DNA of 64,000 bases from Mallotus nudiflorus (Eukaryota > Streptophyta > Magnoliopsida > Malpighiales > Euphorbiaceae): NCBI GenBank assembly GCA_947683625.1, contig CANTUR010000675.1:1-64000 (forward strand), written 5' to 3'. The notes below the pieces were generated by a model, which saw only the letters and a program-made list of their open reading frames with translations, was not told where the DNA came from and made no database searches. Position 1 is the first letter of the stretch. Each line of letters opens with the position of its first letter. This document shows, in pieces, positions 34,406 through 46,862 of the stretch. Both the position numbers and the translations under genes were made by a program.

Positions 34406-35100
34406 AAGTGATTGGACTGTGACTGTAACTCGGTTGAGCTTACTCTCGGGACAACAGTCACTTGAATTAAAGAGAGCTGAAAGGCTATTAAAATTCATGG
34501 TTTAGGTATTTTACCATATTTTTCCATCAAAATTTTTAATATATGGTTTTTATATGAAGAAATTTATGTACCTGTATTTATGGTGTTTATTAGATATTTA
34601 TAAAAGTGATTTTAATATATGTATATATATATATATAAATTTTATTAATTAGTTATTTAAAGGATTTATTATTTTTTTTTAACCTAGAGTTTTAAAACCA
34701 ACATGTATTTTATCAAATTGATTTACTCAGTGAGGTCTTATTCCTCTCAACTTATTTTTTTAGGACTTCACAATCATTATGATATTGGTTATTGTTTACA
34801 CCAGGTTTCCTCTTCTCCGGCTGTTCTATATAGGCTTATTTAATATTTGTATTGTGTGTTAAATTCTAGACACCACAGTATTAGATGGTTTTGTATAACT
34901 CGTCTTATGGACCTTACTATTATTTTTTTGAGATATACGTATTTGACTATGGTGGATTTATTATGAATTATAGTTTTATTGTTAAGTTGATTGATTTTAT
35001 TTGTAAAAAAAAAATTCTAAGGCTTAGTATGGGTTTCAGAAGCTACACACTTTCCTATTCCCTAGTGCCGGTTACGTGCCTTTAGGTTCGGATCGTGACA

Positions 35101-35352
35101 AAAAAAAAAGAAAAAAAAATATATTTAAATTTGATCAATTTAAAAAATATATGTTATTAATGTAGCGTTAATAATTTTATAATAATTAATATTGAATTTT
35201 TTATAATTTTATATATTTTAAATTAAATTAAATTAAATTAATTTTATGTTATTAATAAATTATCAATAATTTGACAATAGTTAAAATTTAATTTTGTAGA
35301 ATTGAAAAAATTTTAAAAATTGTAGCTTCATAGTTATAATACACACACCAAA
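35101..35352. other. AT-rich flank of the CACTA element
   Basis: AT-rich sequence containing atgttattaatg and taataattttataataattaa phrases. Very similar phrases follow the far end of the CACTA element at 60325-60370, suggesting insertion within or next to an AT-rich repeat. The last three bases (aaa) are the left target duplication. Confidence 0.6.
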
Positions 35353-35396
35353 CACTACAAAAAAAAAAAAAAAAAAGAGTTAAGGGGACAACTAAA
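35353..35396. repeat. Left terminal inverted repeat of the CACTA element
   Basis: CACTACAAAAAA, expanded by a longer A run than at the right end, then GAGTTAAGGGGACAAC. The complementary end is at 60254-60295. Confidence 0.9.
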
Positions 35397-35825
35397 ATTG
35401 TCTCATAAACCTTAAAAGATCATCCTCAATGGTTTTGAGGACAATTTAAGTCGTCCTCACCTGTCATCCTTATTACCTCCATCATCAATTCTTTAAGGGA
35501 CAAATTTTCAAATGTCGTCCCTATTACAAGGGATGACAATCGTCCTTATCTTAGAAGATGACTATCATCCCTTAAGTTAAGGACGACAGTCATCCCCTAA
35601 GTAGAGATGACAGTCATCCCAAAAATGCTAAAGGACAACAAGTCATCCCTTCGTAAGGGGACGTAAAATTGTCCCTATAAGTAGGGACAACTATCATCCC
35701 TAAAGTGATAGGGAAAATAGGTCGTCCCTTTGTATGGGGATGAAAAGTTGACCCCATAAGTGGGGACAACTGTCATCCCTAAGATGTTAGGGGACAACCA
35801 ATTGTCCATCCCCATAATGATTCAT
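35397..35825. repeat. Subterminal repeat array of the CACTA element
   Basis: Direct and inverted copies of a core like GTCATCCC/GGGATGAC and GGGGACAAC/GTTGTCCC occur more than ten times in about 430 bases (for example 35520, 35560, 35590, 35640, 35690, 35770). In En/Spm the subterminal repeats bind the TNPA protein. The same role here is inference. Confidence 0.75.
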
Positions 35826-36941
35826 TATTTATAGTATGTTAATAGGCTAAAAAAGATAAATATTGATAATCAATTGCGGGATCAATGATAATTTATATAA
35901 AAAAATTAAAAATACAAATTATAACAGTAATGATAAATAGTACATCCATTATTATAAAAGGTAGTAAAAAATTTTATAATATTTAAAGTTATCTAATTTA
36001 TACATTGTTTAGCATAGTAAAAAAATATTTACAACATAAAACTTATCTTCATAACTACTTATTTGATGCCAAGATTGAATGAACTTCTTGAAGCTTTACA
36101 TGTTATCCTATAAAAAGATTGTAAAACCAACAAATACATAAGTGATACAATTTAAATATTATTTGTATAAAGTTGTGAGAAAGATAGTTTCTGACAAGCT
36201 ACCTTTTTTTTTTCAATTCTTGTTAATTATACAAGCCATGTAATTTGGTGAAGGACAATAACTTGAAGTATTATTACTACAATAAACAAAAACAAATTCA
36301 TAATGAACAATAAAATAAACATGAAACTAGTAATTGCACTGTTAGCTTCATGAAGGAACAATCTTCAAAAGGAAGAATTGTGATAAAAATGTAGAACCAT
36401 TGCAAATGCAAATACAAATAAAGGAAAGAACTCAATTTAGAATCAGAGTACTTGCTAAGGCTTCATAAAATTATCCAATGCACACGCACCCATAAGCCCA
36501 CATGCCAAACACTTGCAAGAAATTAACCATAATTAATTCATGTAACAATGTTGTTTATTAAGCACCCATTTAAGCTATTTCATTCAACTCAAAATAATAA
36601 TAAAAAAGCCACAGATGATGCATAAGAACAAAGTAATAAAAATACTTTTATACATTTAATTTTTTTGCATAAATTAGCTAAAAAGCTATTTTTTGACCAC
36701 TTGCCTTTTTTTTTTGTCCAATTCTAGTTAATCATACAAGTCATGTAATTGTAAATAACATGTCATTCTAGAATAACAATACCTATTTTACTTAAACCAA
36801 TGATGCTTTAGAATATTGTTATTCATCCATACTGTATTATTAAAAATATAAACATTAAATCCGTTATTTTTATACTATTAAAACAAATAATGTTAACATA
36901 TCATTAATATAATGAGATTATAAATAATGAAAAAATTACCT
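35826..36941. other. CACTA internal non-coding region
   Basis: No gene is visible. The stretch is AT-rich, with two similar phrases around caattctagttaatcatacaagtcatgtaatt (about 36220 and 36720), about 500 bases apart. Confidence 0.55.
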
Positions 36942-39517
36942 TTAGTCATCATCTTCATCATTTTCAATCGAATTCTCTTCATTTTGACAATCACTATTAT
37001 TGTCATCTTCAATATTGTTGTCAATATCATTATCATTGTCGCTAATAGCTAACTGATCCTTCAGTCTAAGTTGGTTTTCAATTTGTTGTGCACTTTCAAA
37101 ATGCACTTTTTGGACATCAACATCAACTCTATTTAAACTAAGAATAGCATCATCACTATCTAATTCCCTAATGGAACTACTATATAAATCATTTTCATCT
37201 TCTTAGAACACTTCATCATCTTTAACATTATTTTGGATTTGAACAGGCATATTGTAAAGATCCTGAGGATGTGTCTTCATTACAACAAGCCAGTTTGGGT
37301 CTTTTGGATCCTCAACATAAAACACTTTCTCTACTTGACTTGATAAAATAAAAGGCTCATATGTTCTTAAGCGATAATTAGCTTTAACACTAATTATTGA
37401 GTAACTATCAACTCTGTAACCAGTACCTTCATGTTCCACATCAAACCATTCACATTTAAATAAATAAATGAGTTTTCTTCCTAAATATTGTAGTTCCCAC
37501 ACCCCCAAAAATTTTGTATAATATTCTTTATCACAATAATTATCATCTCCCCTACACAATACACCTAAATTCTAACTTGCCTTACATAGTTCACATTCCA
37601 TAGAGTGAAATTGAAAACCATTGACAATATGACCATTGTAATGTCTATAACGTCTAAGTGGACCTTATGCTAAATTATGTATGTCATTAGATACAAAACC
37701 TTTTGCATGCAAATCAATAACTGACATTGTAAATGTTTGTATTTTTCATAAATTGTATGTTCTTTTTAAAATGACAATACATATAATTTTTAAAATTTAA
37801 TAATAATTATGTATATATTAATAAAAAATCACTTACATGATTACTGAACCTATATGTAAACTTAGCATTATATTCCTTTCTAAACTCGGCTTATGACATA
37901 TTCGTCAAAGATTTCTTGTACTCATTGCAATATAAATTAATTAAAATAAAAATAAATGATGATTAAATTTAAAATAAAATTAAGAGTGATGTTGTTTAGA
38001 AAGAATACTTACTTTATATAGTCCCACACTTCGACACTATTGTTAAACACATAAAGATGTGTCTATTTCCACACATCTTCTGCAAACCATACATATTCAC
38101 CTTTTCCTATAGGATGACCACCTCTTTCAAAAATTTCTAAACCACATGTTTTAGCATTCTCATCAACGGAATCATCATTCCTTGGTGGCTGATTGAATTT
38201 GGTAGCAATCCAACCAAATATCTTAAAAAAAATTTTAAACACTTATACGTAATATAGGCTTCAGCAATTAAACCCTTTGGCTTTGCCTTATTTTGAACTG
38301 ATAATTTTAATTTTTATAGATATCTCTTAATTGGATACATCCACTGATATTGAACAGGCCTTGCTAGATTAGCCTCTTTAGGTAGGTGAACAAGAAAATA
38401 CACTATCATATCAAAAAATGAAGGTAAAAAAATCATCTCAAACTTGCATAATGTCATAACAATTTACTTTTGAAGATCATCTAATTTAGAAATATCTAAA
38501 CTCTTGCAACATAACTCTCCAAACAATTTACTTAAATGCACAAGAGGTTCACAAATATCTTTTGGCAAGAACCCATGAATGGCTAGAGGTAGAAGTTTTT
38601 GTATGAAGACATTCCAGTTATGACTTTTCAACCCTGAAAATTTATTCTCCTTCACATTAACACATCAGGAAATTTTTGAGACAAAATTGTCTAGCGTTTT
38701 TAAATGATAAAGCATTTAGCATGTGGCAGCCATTTCACTATTAGATAATATATAGCATGCAACTGGTATGCATACCTTATTACCTTGTTAAAATGGCTAG
38801 AGTTCATGCTTGATGCCTAAACTAATTAAATCATAACGACTATTCAGCGTATCTTTTGTCTTCCCTTTAATGTTCATTATTATCCCCAAAACATTATTGC
38901 ACACATTCTTCTTAATATGCATTACATCTAGCTTATGTCAAATAAGAACTGTGCTCTAATAAGGTAACTAAAAAAAATACTCTTTTTTCACCAATTCTCA
39001 AAACTATTTATAGAATAATAATTTCTTTTAACACCCCTGTTACATGTCATTAAAGTGAATCTTGTAAACTCCATCAACACTTCATCACCTATTAATGATT
39101 TAAGCGTTTCTTTTATCTCTTTTTTACCATTGAATGACTTTATGTTTTTACTCCATTTATGGTTAAGAGGAAAAAATCTTTTATGATCCATATAATATAA
39201 CTTCATTAATCTTCTTAGGTATTTTGCACTGGTATGCTTATGGAAAGAAGGACAAGCTTTATAGCCTTTTATTGACCACCCCGATAAGTCTTCATATGCT
39301 GGAAAGTCATTGAAAGTCCAAATAACAGCTGTATGTAATCTAAAATTTTGCTTACTATGTGCATCATAAGTCTCAATACCATCTTCCTATAATTCCTTAA
39401 GCTCATTAATCAAAGGCTCCAAGAAAATGTCTATACCCATTCCTAGGCATTTTCAAGGTATAATTATAGACATAGTTAAATTTGATTGCTTCAAACACAT
39501 CCAAGGTGATAAATTAT

Positions 39518-40021
39518 TGTTGTGGAATTCGGGTTAATTTCCACCAATAATAACAAATTCACATTGAGAACTATGGCACAAGTGACTAGAGTGTAAATGA
39601 TTGTACTAAAAATCACCCTAAGGTAGATTCCTAGGAAAGAGAGGTAGGGTCACAATAATCCCACTTAAAAACCACACTCCTTAGATAGAATTTTATCAAG
39701 GTAAGTAATTTTAATAGTACAATAATTAACAACAACTATACCTGAAAATAGATATTAAATATACATAAAAGAGAACACCAAAATTTAATGAGGTTCGACC
39801 AATTATGCCTATGTCCTCAGACACTACCAAAATAATATTTCACTAATTGAGAAAATATTATAAAAGAAAGAGAAAGAATACAATTGCCTATATATAGGAG
39901 AGGAGGAAATTTTAGGATGAATTAAGCAAAGGGGCGGAGAAGTCTTTTATAACCAAAGAGCTCCCCTATTCCCTTATAACAAAATAATGTAGGATAGGCA
40001 ATTTTGCTAAAAAAAATAACA
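39518..40021 (-). mobile_element. 3' LTR of copia-1
   Basis: It is 504 bases and is followed at 40022 by aatctccaccttgg, which on the minus strand is the polypurine tract CCAAGGTGGAGATT just upstream of the LTR. It aligns throughout with the LTR at 41743. Confidence 0.9.
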
Positions 40022-40700
40022 AATCTCCACCTTGGTAAAATTTCATACAATTCTCTCTCAAATCCAACCTTCAGTAGTGTCTGCAGATTTCATCTTTCAA
40101 TTTGTAACAATATTGATCAAGTTTAAACAATGTTTAAACTTGACCGCAATTACCACTTTTATCATCATATCAGCAGGATTCTCAATAGTTCGAATCTTCT
40201 GGATTGGGACTTCACCTTCTTCTAAAATCTTATGTACAAAGTGATATCAAACATCGATATGATTTGTCCTTGCATGATAAACCTGGTTCTTTGCTAAATA
40301 AATAGCACTTTGATTGTCATAATGCACTTGGATGTGCTTCTACTCTATTCCCAATTCACCAAGCAACCCTTAAAGCTAAATTGCCTCCTTTACAGCCTCT
40401 ATAATTACCATATACTCTACCTCTATAGTAGACAAAGAAACTATTGACTGTAAGGTGGACTTCCTACTAACTAGTGCCTTTGTAAAAGTAAACACATAAC
40501 CAATAGTCAATCGAGGCTTGTCTAAATCACCAGTATAGTCAGAATCACAATATCAAACTATACATTGAATATCTTGCCTATCCTCCTGAAATACCAAACC
40601 AATATCTATAATGTTCAACATTTATTATAGAATCCATTTTACAGCTTGCCAATGCTCCTTTCCAGGATCATGCATGTACCTACTCACAACCATTGGAATC
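40022..40700 (-). pseudogene. copia RNase H and end of RT (copia-1)
   Basis: Minus-strand segments SAIYLAKNQVYHARTNHIDV near 40260-40310 and KFKHCLNLINIVTN near 40100 are the end of copia RNase H. The part near 40640-40700 (the counterpart of 47985-48035 in copia-2) is the end of RT. Several stops are present. Confidence 0.75.
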
Positions 40701-41405
40701 AGAGAAAAAGTACATGAGAAGCAAAAATGATCATTGTGTGTATTTGTGCAAGCTATAAGATGGATCATATATATATATCTTCTTCTTTATGTTGATAATA
40801 TGCTGATAGATTCCAAGAGTCAAACAAAAATTGAGAAATTAAAGGCTCAATTGAACAAGGAGTTTGAGATGAAGGATCTCGGTGAAACAAAGAAGATTCT
40901 TGGCATGGAAATATTAAAAGAAATTGGGGAGAAGCATATCCAAGTGCATTACGACAATTAGAGTGTTATTCATTTAGCAAAGAACTAGGTTTATCAAGCC
41001 AGGATGAAGCATATTGATGTTTGATATCACTTTGCACCGAAGATTCTGGAAGAAGGTGGAGTCACAATCTAGAAGATTCGGACTATTGAGAATCATACTT
41101 ATATGATAAAAGTGGTAACTGTGGTCAAGTTTAAACATTGTTTAAACTTGATCAATATTGTTACAAATTGAAAGATGAAATTTATAAACACTACTAAAGG
41201 TTGGATTTGAGAGAGAATTGTATGAAATTTTGCTAAGGTGAAGATTTATTATTTTTTTGGCAAAATTACCTATCCCACATTATTTTATTATAAAGGAATG
41301 GGGGAGCTCTTTGGTTATAAAAGACTCCTTCACCCTTTTGGTTAATTCATCCCAAAATTGTCTCATCTCCTATATTTAGACAATTATATTCTTTCTCCTC
41401 AACAT
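40701..41405 (+). pseudogene. Inverted RT-RNase H-LTR segment inside copia-1
   Basis: In opposite orientation to the rest of the element, this segment reads IYLLLYVDNMLIDSKSQ then KIEKLKAQLNKEFEMKDLGE (40779-40895), with YVDN where catalytic YVDD is expected. It then jumps by deletion to the RNase H end (IQVHYDN, HLAKN, KFKHCLNLINIVTN) and continues through the polypurine tract into about 150 bases of LTR start (41255-41405). It forms an inverted repeat with 40022-40330. Confidence 0.8.
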
Positions 41406-41445
41406 CATTTAGTTTCTCTCCTTTAATAGCAATGTCTAGACCCTG

Positions 41446-41610
41446 CTAAAAAAGGGCATCTAAAACTTCACTTTGCCACAAGTCAAAATAACCAGTGCCA
41501 TTAAAAATCTCCACCATAATCTCACATTTATCATAATAGTTCTTGCCAAAATTGAAGATGATAAAGCTGTTGATGTTGATGTGGATACTTTTATGTTGTT
41601 TGCCATTTCT
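41446..41610 (-). pseudogene. copia Gag N-terminal remnant (copia-1)
   Basis: The segment GTGYFDLWQSEVLDALF aligns with GTGHFGMWQSDVLDALF in copia-2. The start codon and first 25 residues are in another frame (ATGGCAAACAAC near 41609). The gene breaks off at 41446 with the same stop as in copia-2, followed by the inverted segment. Confidence 0.75.
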
Positions 41611-41728
41611 GTTACAAATTTTATTTAATAGCTGTTGATGCAGAATATTAATTAGCCCAAGGAAAATTTTTTTAATGTGGAAGATCAAACTAAGCCATAA
41701 CCACAGAGTATACTAAAATAAACCAAGA

Positions 41729-41740
41729 GCTATGATATCA
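41729..41740 (-). promoter_or_regulatory. Primer-binding site of copia-1 (two mismatches)
   Basis: The minus strand reads TGATATCATAGC against the initiator tRNA-Met site TGGTATCAGAGC. It lies two bases from the 5' LTR. Confidence 0.75.
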
Positions 41741-41742
41741 AT

Positions 41743-42245
41743 TATTGTGGAATTTAGGTTAATTTCCACCAATAATAACAAATTCACCTTAAGAACTATT
41801 GCATAGGTGACTAGAGTATAAATAATTATATTAAAAATCACCCTAAGGTAGATTCCTACGAAAGAGTGGTGGGGTCACAATGGTCCCACTTAAAAATCAC
41901 ACTCCTTAGACAAAATTTTATCAAGATAAGTAATTTTAATAGCATAATAATTAACAACAACTATACCTGATAATACCTATTAAATAGACATAAAAGATAA
42001 CACCAAAATTTAATAAGGTTCGATCAATAATGTCTACGTCCTCGGACACTACCAAAATAATATTTCACTAATTGAGGAAATATTACAAAATAAAGAGAAA
42101 GAATACAATTGCCTAAATATAAGAGAGGAGACAATTTTGGGATGAATTAACCAAAGGGGTGGAGGAGTCTTTTATAACCAAAGAGCTCCCCCATTCCCTT
42201 ATAATAAAATAATGTGGGATAAACAATTTTGCTAAAAGAAAAACA
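41743..42245 (-). mobile_element. 5' LTR of copia-1
   Basis: It is 503 bases and matches the 3' LTR at 39518. On the minus strand a TATAAAAG box is visible near 42165-42180 (plus cttttataacc). It ends against the ATTAT duplication inside TNP2. Confidence 0.88.
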
Positions 42246-43334
42246 ATTATAAGGTACAAGAATTACAAGCCAAATGATATGCTCAAAACTCAAGTTTCCA
42301 AAAGGTTGAAAACCATTAGTTGCAAGACTAAGTCTCACATTGCGTGCATCTTCAGAAAAAGATATGTGCATTTCATCCAATTTCTTCCATGAAATACTAT
42401 CACAAAGATGGCGCATAATGCCATCATTTTCATATTGACTCCCCTTTTCCTTATGCCATCACATATCTAAGGTTGTCTGCACAAACATAAACAATCTTTA
42501 AAGCTTAGGTTTTAAAGGAAAATACCGTAACACTTTATGTGGAATTTTTTTACTATCATCTGACCCTTTAGATGACTTCCACCTTGACAATCTGCATATT
42601 TGACAATAAGTTGCATTAGCAAATGTGCCCCAAAATAATGGACAATGGTTTTCACATACATCATATTTTTCATAATTAAGACATAAATCACTAATGTATT
42701 TACGAGCACTACTATATAATTTTGGCAAGTTTTCCTTTGCATTTGGAACAATCTCTCTTAAAAGACTAAGTAACTCATTAAAGGATTTATTAGTCCATCG
42801 ATATAAACTCTTCAAATGGAGAAGCTTTACTATAACAACCAAGAGTGAAAGCTCACACTATGAATGTAACTTACGCTTAGCTTTCTCCAACAACTGAAAA
42901 AACATTGATGCATAACCTTTTGGCTCTTCCTCATTAAATGCTTCTTCACCAGTTTGCGAATTATGACACCCACCATCCACATTACTATTGATATACGAAG
43001 GATTGTAAATATCATTGACCAACCTAAACATAGCTTCATCAATTAAAGGCTCGCTATTCATATATGTTTCATTATCTTCATCAATAACTTCATTTAGGGA
43101 CTCCCCATGAAAATGCCATTTTGTATAAGTTTGGACGACTCCAAATTTTATTAAGTGATACCTAATCTCAAACTTCACCTTATAACTAACATTTCTATAC
43201 TTTGTACATGGATATCGAATTACTTCACTAGCTTATGAATGTTTAAATGCATAAGAAATAAATTCTTCCACTCCTTGAACATAAGTAGTATCCATCCTAT
43301 TATCAATACCCATCCAAATTTTATCAAGAGCCAT

Positions 43335-45758
43335 GTCCTATAAAAGCATTGAGAGATTATCATTATATTTTTTGTATAAGCATTATGTGATTATATAAGG
43401 CGTAGTGGTTATACTATTTAATGTAATAACACTATATATAATGGCAAGTAAGTGGCATTATGACAATTAAATTTGAATCTCTTCCACAAATTCCAAAACA
43501 TTTAAAAATTAAGAAAAATCCAAAAGTAGTTATTTAACTTTGCCTGGATTTGAAATTGTTTCCAGCAAGCTCTTTAGTAATAGATACCAGATACGTACTC
43601 CTATATGGATCTCCATCAACTAAAGGAGTAGACAAATATATAAGAAAATTAAGAATACCCTCGTAATTGTTTTTTTTTGAAAAGAAAAATACCCACATAA
43701 TTAATCATACGCTTTGTAAAAATCTAGTAAATCAAATTTGATTACCTTTGTTTTCAATTAGATTTTGATGCCTTTTTTGAAGTCAATTAAAATGAAGCTA
43801 AGTAGGGTTCAGCTTATTTGAGCTTGAAGTATATCAGAAATTTGGGGATATTAAAATAGGAAATATTTGAGCCCTAAAAAATCAAAAGAAATTGTGCAAA
43901 TGGTACTATGGGGAAGAATTGGTAAGTAAACAATATTCAGTGTAACATGCCCATGTTTTAAACAACACATCCATGTTTTATAACTTAAAAGGATACAATG
44001 ATATACATGGCCGACAACACTTCCGTGTATCTGGTCGTGCAAATTACTTGAAAATCTATTAATATATAGCAAAGAACTGTTCAAATTTCACCATTTTAGA
44101 CAGTTTTGATAAATCATATATATATATATAGTAAATTTATATTATGTTTAATAAAATAATTAACTTAACATTTTACACGTAAACATGCAAAGTTCATATT
44201 AAATATAAAATATATATTTTTTTAAATTGTAAATCAAAATAAAGAAAAAAACCATTTTAATTTTTGTTGTGCGTCATTTTGGTAATACTTTTGATGGTAC
44301 CTTTCTCGCATATATATAAATCTCAAAATGCTATATCGTTTAATTCAATTATGTCTTTTTTTTTTCTTTTTAATTTTTCCCAATTTATTTGCTAAATTAA
44401 TCTAATTAATTAATTTAATTTATAAATGTAAATGATGTCCGCAGAAAAGCGCGGTTAAACATCCTCGTACTACATTAAAATACATGGTGCGGGTTTAAAA
44501 TACTTGGTGTGGTCGATTTACAATGGTTAGCAAATAATGTCAATCGCTTATATATATATATATGACTATAATATCCTGTGCAGTAATGTAGAGGGGTAAA
44601 AATATGTAATGCACTGATGATGGCCCATTTCCACTTAAATCTTGGTCTTTTTACATTATTTTTAGCTTAACTAAAGGTCAAGTGAAGCAATACTTTGCCT
44701 TACAAGTTGTACCCTCTGCAAGCCAGAACTATCAATATTAAGAAAAATTAAAAATAAAAAGACATCATGGATGCTCCAAGCAATATATGCACTATCATTT
44801 ATTTCTAATAATTAATTATGCATGCCGGCTTAATTAAAATGAACAATAAATTAAATAACAACTTAGTGCAATATTATTTCTTGGAATTTAAGTCGTGAGC
44901 ACATGTGAATTTCCAAAAATTTACATCAACTTGATCAAGCAAAAAAAATAAATTTAAGAAACAACGGATCATCTAATGAGAGATGGGCTCGACTTACATC
45001 AATTTGAGAAGCAGACGCATGAGAGAACATATGTTGTTCTGTCGATGAAGTCAAATGGTTTGAGTATTAGCTGTTAATCTGGAATGAGAATTTTTTCGAA
45101 ATAGATAAATAAAGAAAGAGAAAATAAATAGGATTTTCATGGTTATGAGTTTCTGATGCAATTGTATTATAAATTAATATCACAGTCACACACCCATGTT
45201 GTAAAACAACATGATTGTGTTAAAAGAAAATAAAACACAGAGATTTATACACGGTTGATTACAAGTCCATGTATCAGACCGTCTTAAACATATAAAAAGA
45301 ACACAAAAACATTCACAAACATATACAAATAACACAGAGAGGGTACCTACCTGTGTAATGTACTATGTAGATTCGAATTTAATAGCATTCCTAATAAGCA
45401 CAACCATGTTGATTAACAACTTGGCCATGTTTTAATAGTTATATAAATATTGCCTTAGGGTTCTATTCACTCTCAATTGCGCCTTCTGATTTATCTCAAT
45501 TCAAACCTTTTCATTTTCCTTTCAAAAAACTTAGCCAGCAAGAACACTACTATTTGATTCAAAAATCAACAACCAAATCTCTTCTTTTCACTATACTCTC
45601 TATCAATCAACACTTGAAATATGTCTAAACGAAGACTGAAATGATTAAAGATAAAAGATGGTAGAAATAGATTTACTTAACGTGATAGGTCTCAAGCACC
45701 TCAAACTGCTCGACCACCTTAAGCAATACATCAAACGGCTCCTTAAGCGGCTCCCCAA
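43335..45758. other. CACTA internal region between TNP2 and the ORF1-like gene
   Basis: No gene is readable. The stretch would hold promoter regions for the divergent TNP2 and ORF1-like genes. It contains repeated words such as catgcccatgtttt, acatccatgtttta and cacccatgttgt (43945, 43975, 45190). Similar words (catgcccgtattt, tgcccgtgtaatc) occur after the ORF1-like gene at 52640-52800. Confidence 0.5.
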
Positions 45759-46862
45759 ATGGCAAGTTCCTCATCTAGTTCTAGTCTCCACCCAATTCTC
45801 CATTTACTGATCCAAAAAAAAAAGCAAAGGTACAAATATGGTTACCTCTCCTAATAGAGCCTAATAGGAGTAGCAATATGTATGATATAGAGACATTAAG
45901 GATTCAATATGAAATTGAAGGTAAATTTAAGTGTGGTAATTGGAATGATTTACTAGCAATTGATGACCCAACATATAAAGAGTTGTTAATCGAATTTTTA
46001 TCCTCATTCCATATGAATAAAAATAGTTTTGATAATGATAGAGATGTGGGTATTAAATTTAGGTTAGGTGGTGCTAATTTTGAGATGTCCATTAATCAAT
46101 TTGGTGTTAATTTGGGGATTTCTAGTGCTGAACATGTTAAGACCCAGTTTCATGCTCTTGCGCTGTGTAAATTTTCTGAAAAATTGAGTGCCTCTAATTT
46201 TTGGAAAGAACATATACATCCGGATGCTTCTCCTGAATATGAACCTACCAAATCAAAGAGTACCGCTTTTACTTCCCTGACTCTCAGAATTTTGCATAGA
46301 ACTATTTGTGGATGTAAGGATAGTATAAGTGTTATTACATTGAGAGATTTATTTTATTTGTATTGTTTGGAGCGGAATGATTTATGCAACCTTACGTATG
46401 GTTTAGCTCTTTATTTTCATTATATGTCTAGAAAATCACGAGGTGCACTTTATGGAGGGACTTTTGTCACTAGGTTGGCTAAAAACCTAAATGTATTTAA
46501 TTCTATAACAAATTTAACTATGACTTCTCGGGTGGTCCCATTGGGTATGGATGTGTGTATAGCTATGAGGATGGTAGGAAAGAGGGTTAACCAATATTTT
46601 GTAATTGGAAATATACATGAACATCAAAATTATAATACTGAGGAGGAGGCGAATATTGATAACATTGTGTAAATCGAGGCTCTACAGCCTTAATTAGATC
46701 CATGGATTGAGATAAAGAGAGTTCATGACCACCACGAGTTGATGCTTCAGCATATGTAATCTCAAATTAGTTGGCTACAACAGGGCATGTTGACTTTACT
46801 ATTGGATTATGGATTGACACCTCCAGACGGTCAACCTACACCAAATTTCTATTCAGTTTATC

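Larger units (their letters stand above)
29548..35100 (+). mobile_element. Tekay-like LTR (outer copy), split by a nested relative
   Basis: It begins TGTAAAAATCCGTATTTT, the counterpart of TGTAATACCCTATATTTT at 56362, and ends GGATCGTGACA at 35100. Middle blocks match the 56362 LTR: gtgtagtttggg-cccaacccgag near 30880, ggattgactctact near 30945 and aaaactctacc near 30980. The LTR is interrupted at 31801 and resumes at 34406 with the ctcggttgagctt repeat unit, the CTCAGTGAGG box (34725) and the end. No target duplication is evident (aatat versus aaaaa), so it may be a remnant rather than a clean solo LTR. Confidence 0.7.
39518..42245 (-). mobile_element. Small Ty1/copia element (copia-1, 2.7 kb) inside TNP2
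   Basis: The LTRs at 39518-40021 and 41743-42245 begin TGTTGTGGAATT (or TATTGTGGAATT) on the plus strand. The 5-base duplication ATTAT lies at 39513-39517 and 42246-42250. The internal region is only 1.7 kb and is rearranged: an RNase H end in normal orientation (40022-40700), an inverted RT-RNase H-LTR segment (about 40700-41405), then a short gag start (41450-41610) and a primer-binding site. It is closely related to the complete copia-2 element at 46863-52076 and would be non-autonomous. Confidence 0.9.
36942..43334 (-). pseudogene. TNP2-type CACTA transposase, interrupted by a copia element
   Basis: The gene starts at 43334 (MALDKIWMGIDNRMDTTY). The domain order is that of TNP2 transposases: transposase-associated N-terminal domain (YVQGVEEFISYAF, then TYTKWHFHGE, to about 43090); Transposase_21 core (LCLNYEKYDVCENHCPLFW, SRWKSSKG, KVLRYFPLKPKL at 42842-42500, then DEMHISFSEDARNVRLSLAT near 42350); a break at 42246 where a copia element sits; continuation from 39512 (SPWMCLKQSNLTMS, SIKGYKACP near 39290, HKRFFPLNHKW near 39160); DUF4218-like (38655-38300, PVQYQWMYPIKRYL); DUF4216 (37559-37203, FYVEDPKDPNWLVV); and an acidic tail to 36942. 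Stops at about 43232, 39410 and 37203 and some frame changes make it a pseudogene. The reading frame joins without a gap across the copia element when one target duplication is counted. Confidence 0.9.

Noticed and set aside
42694..42897. Plus-strand ORF at the start of TNP2
   Set aside because: Antisense shadow of the TNP2 transposase core.
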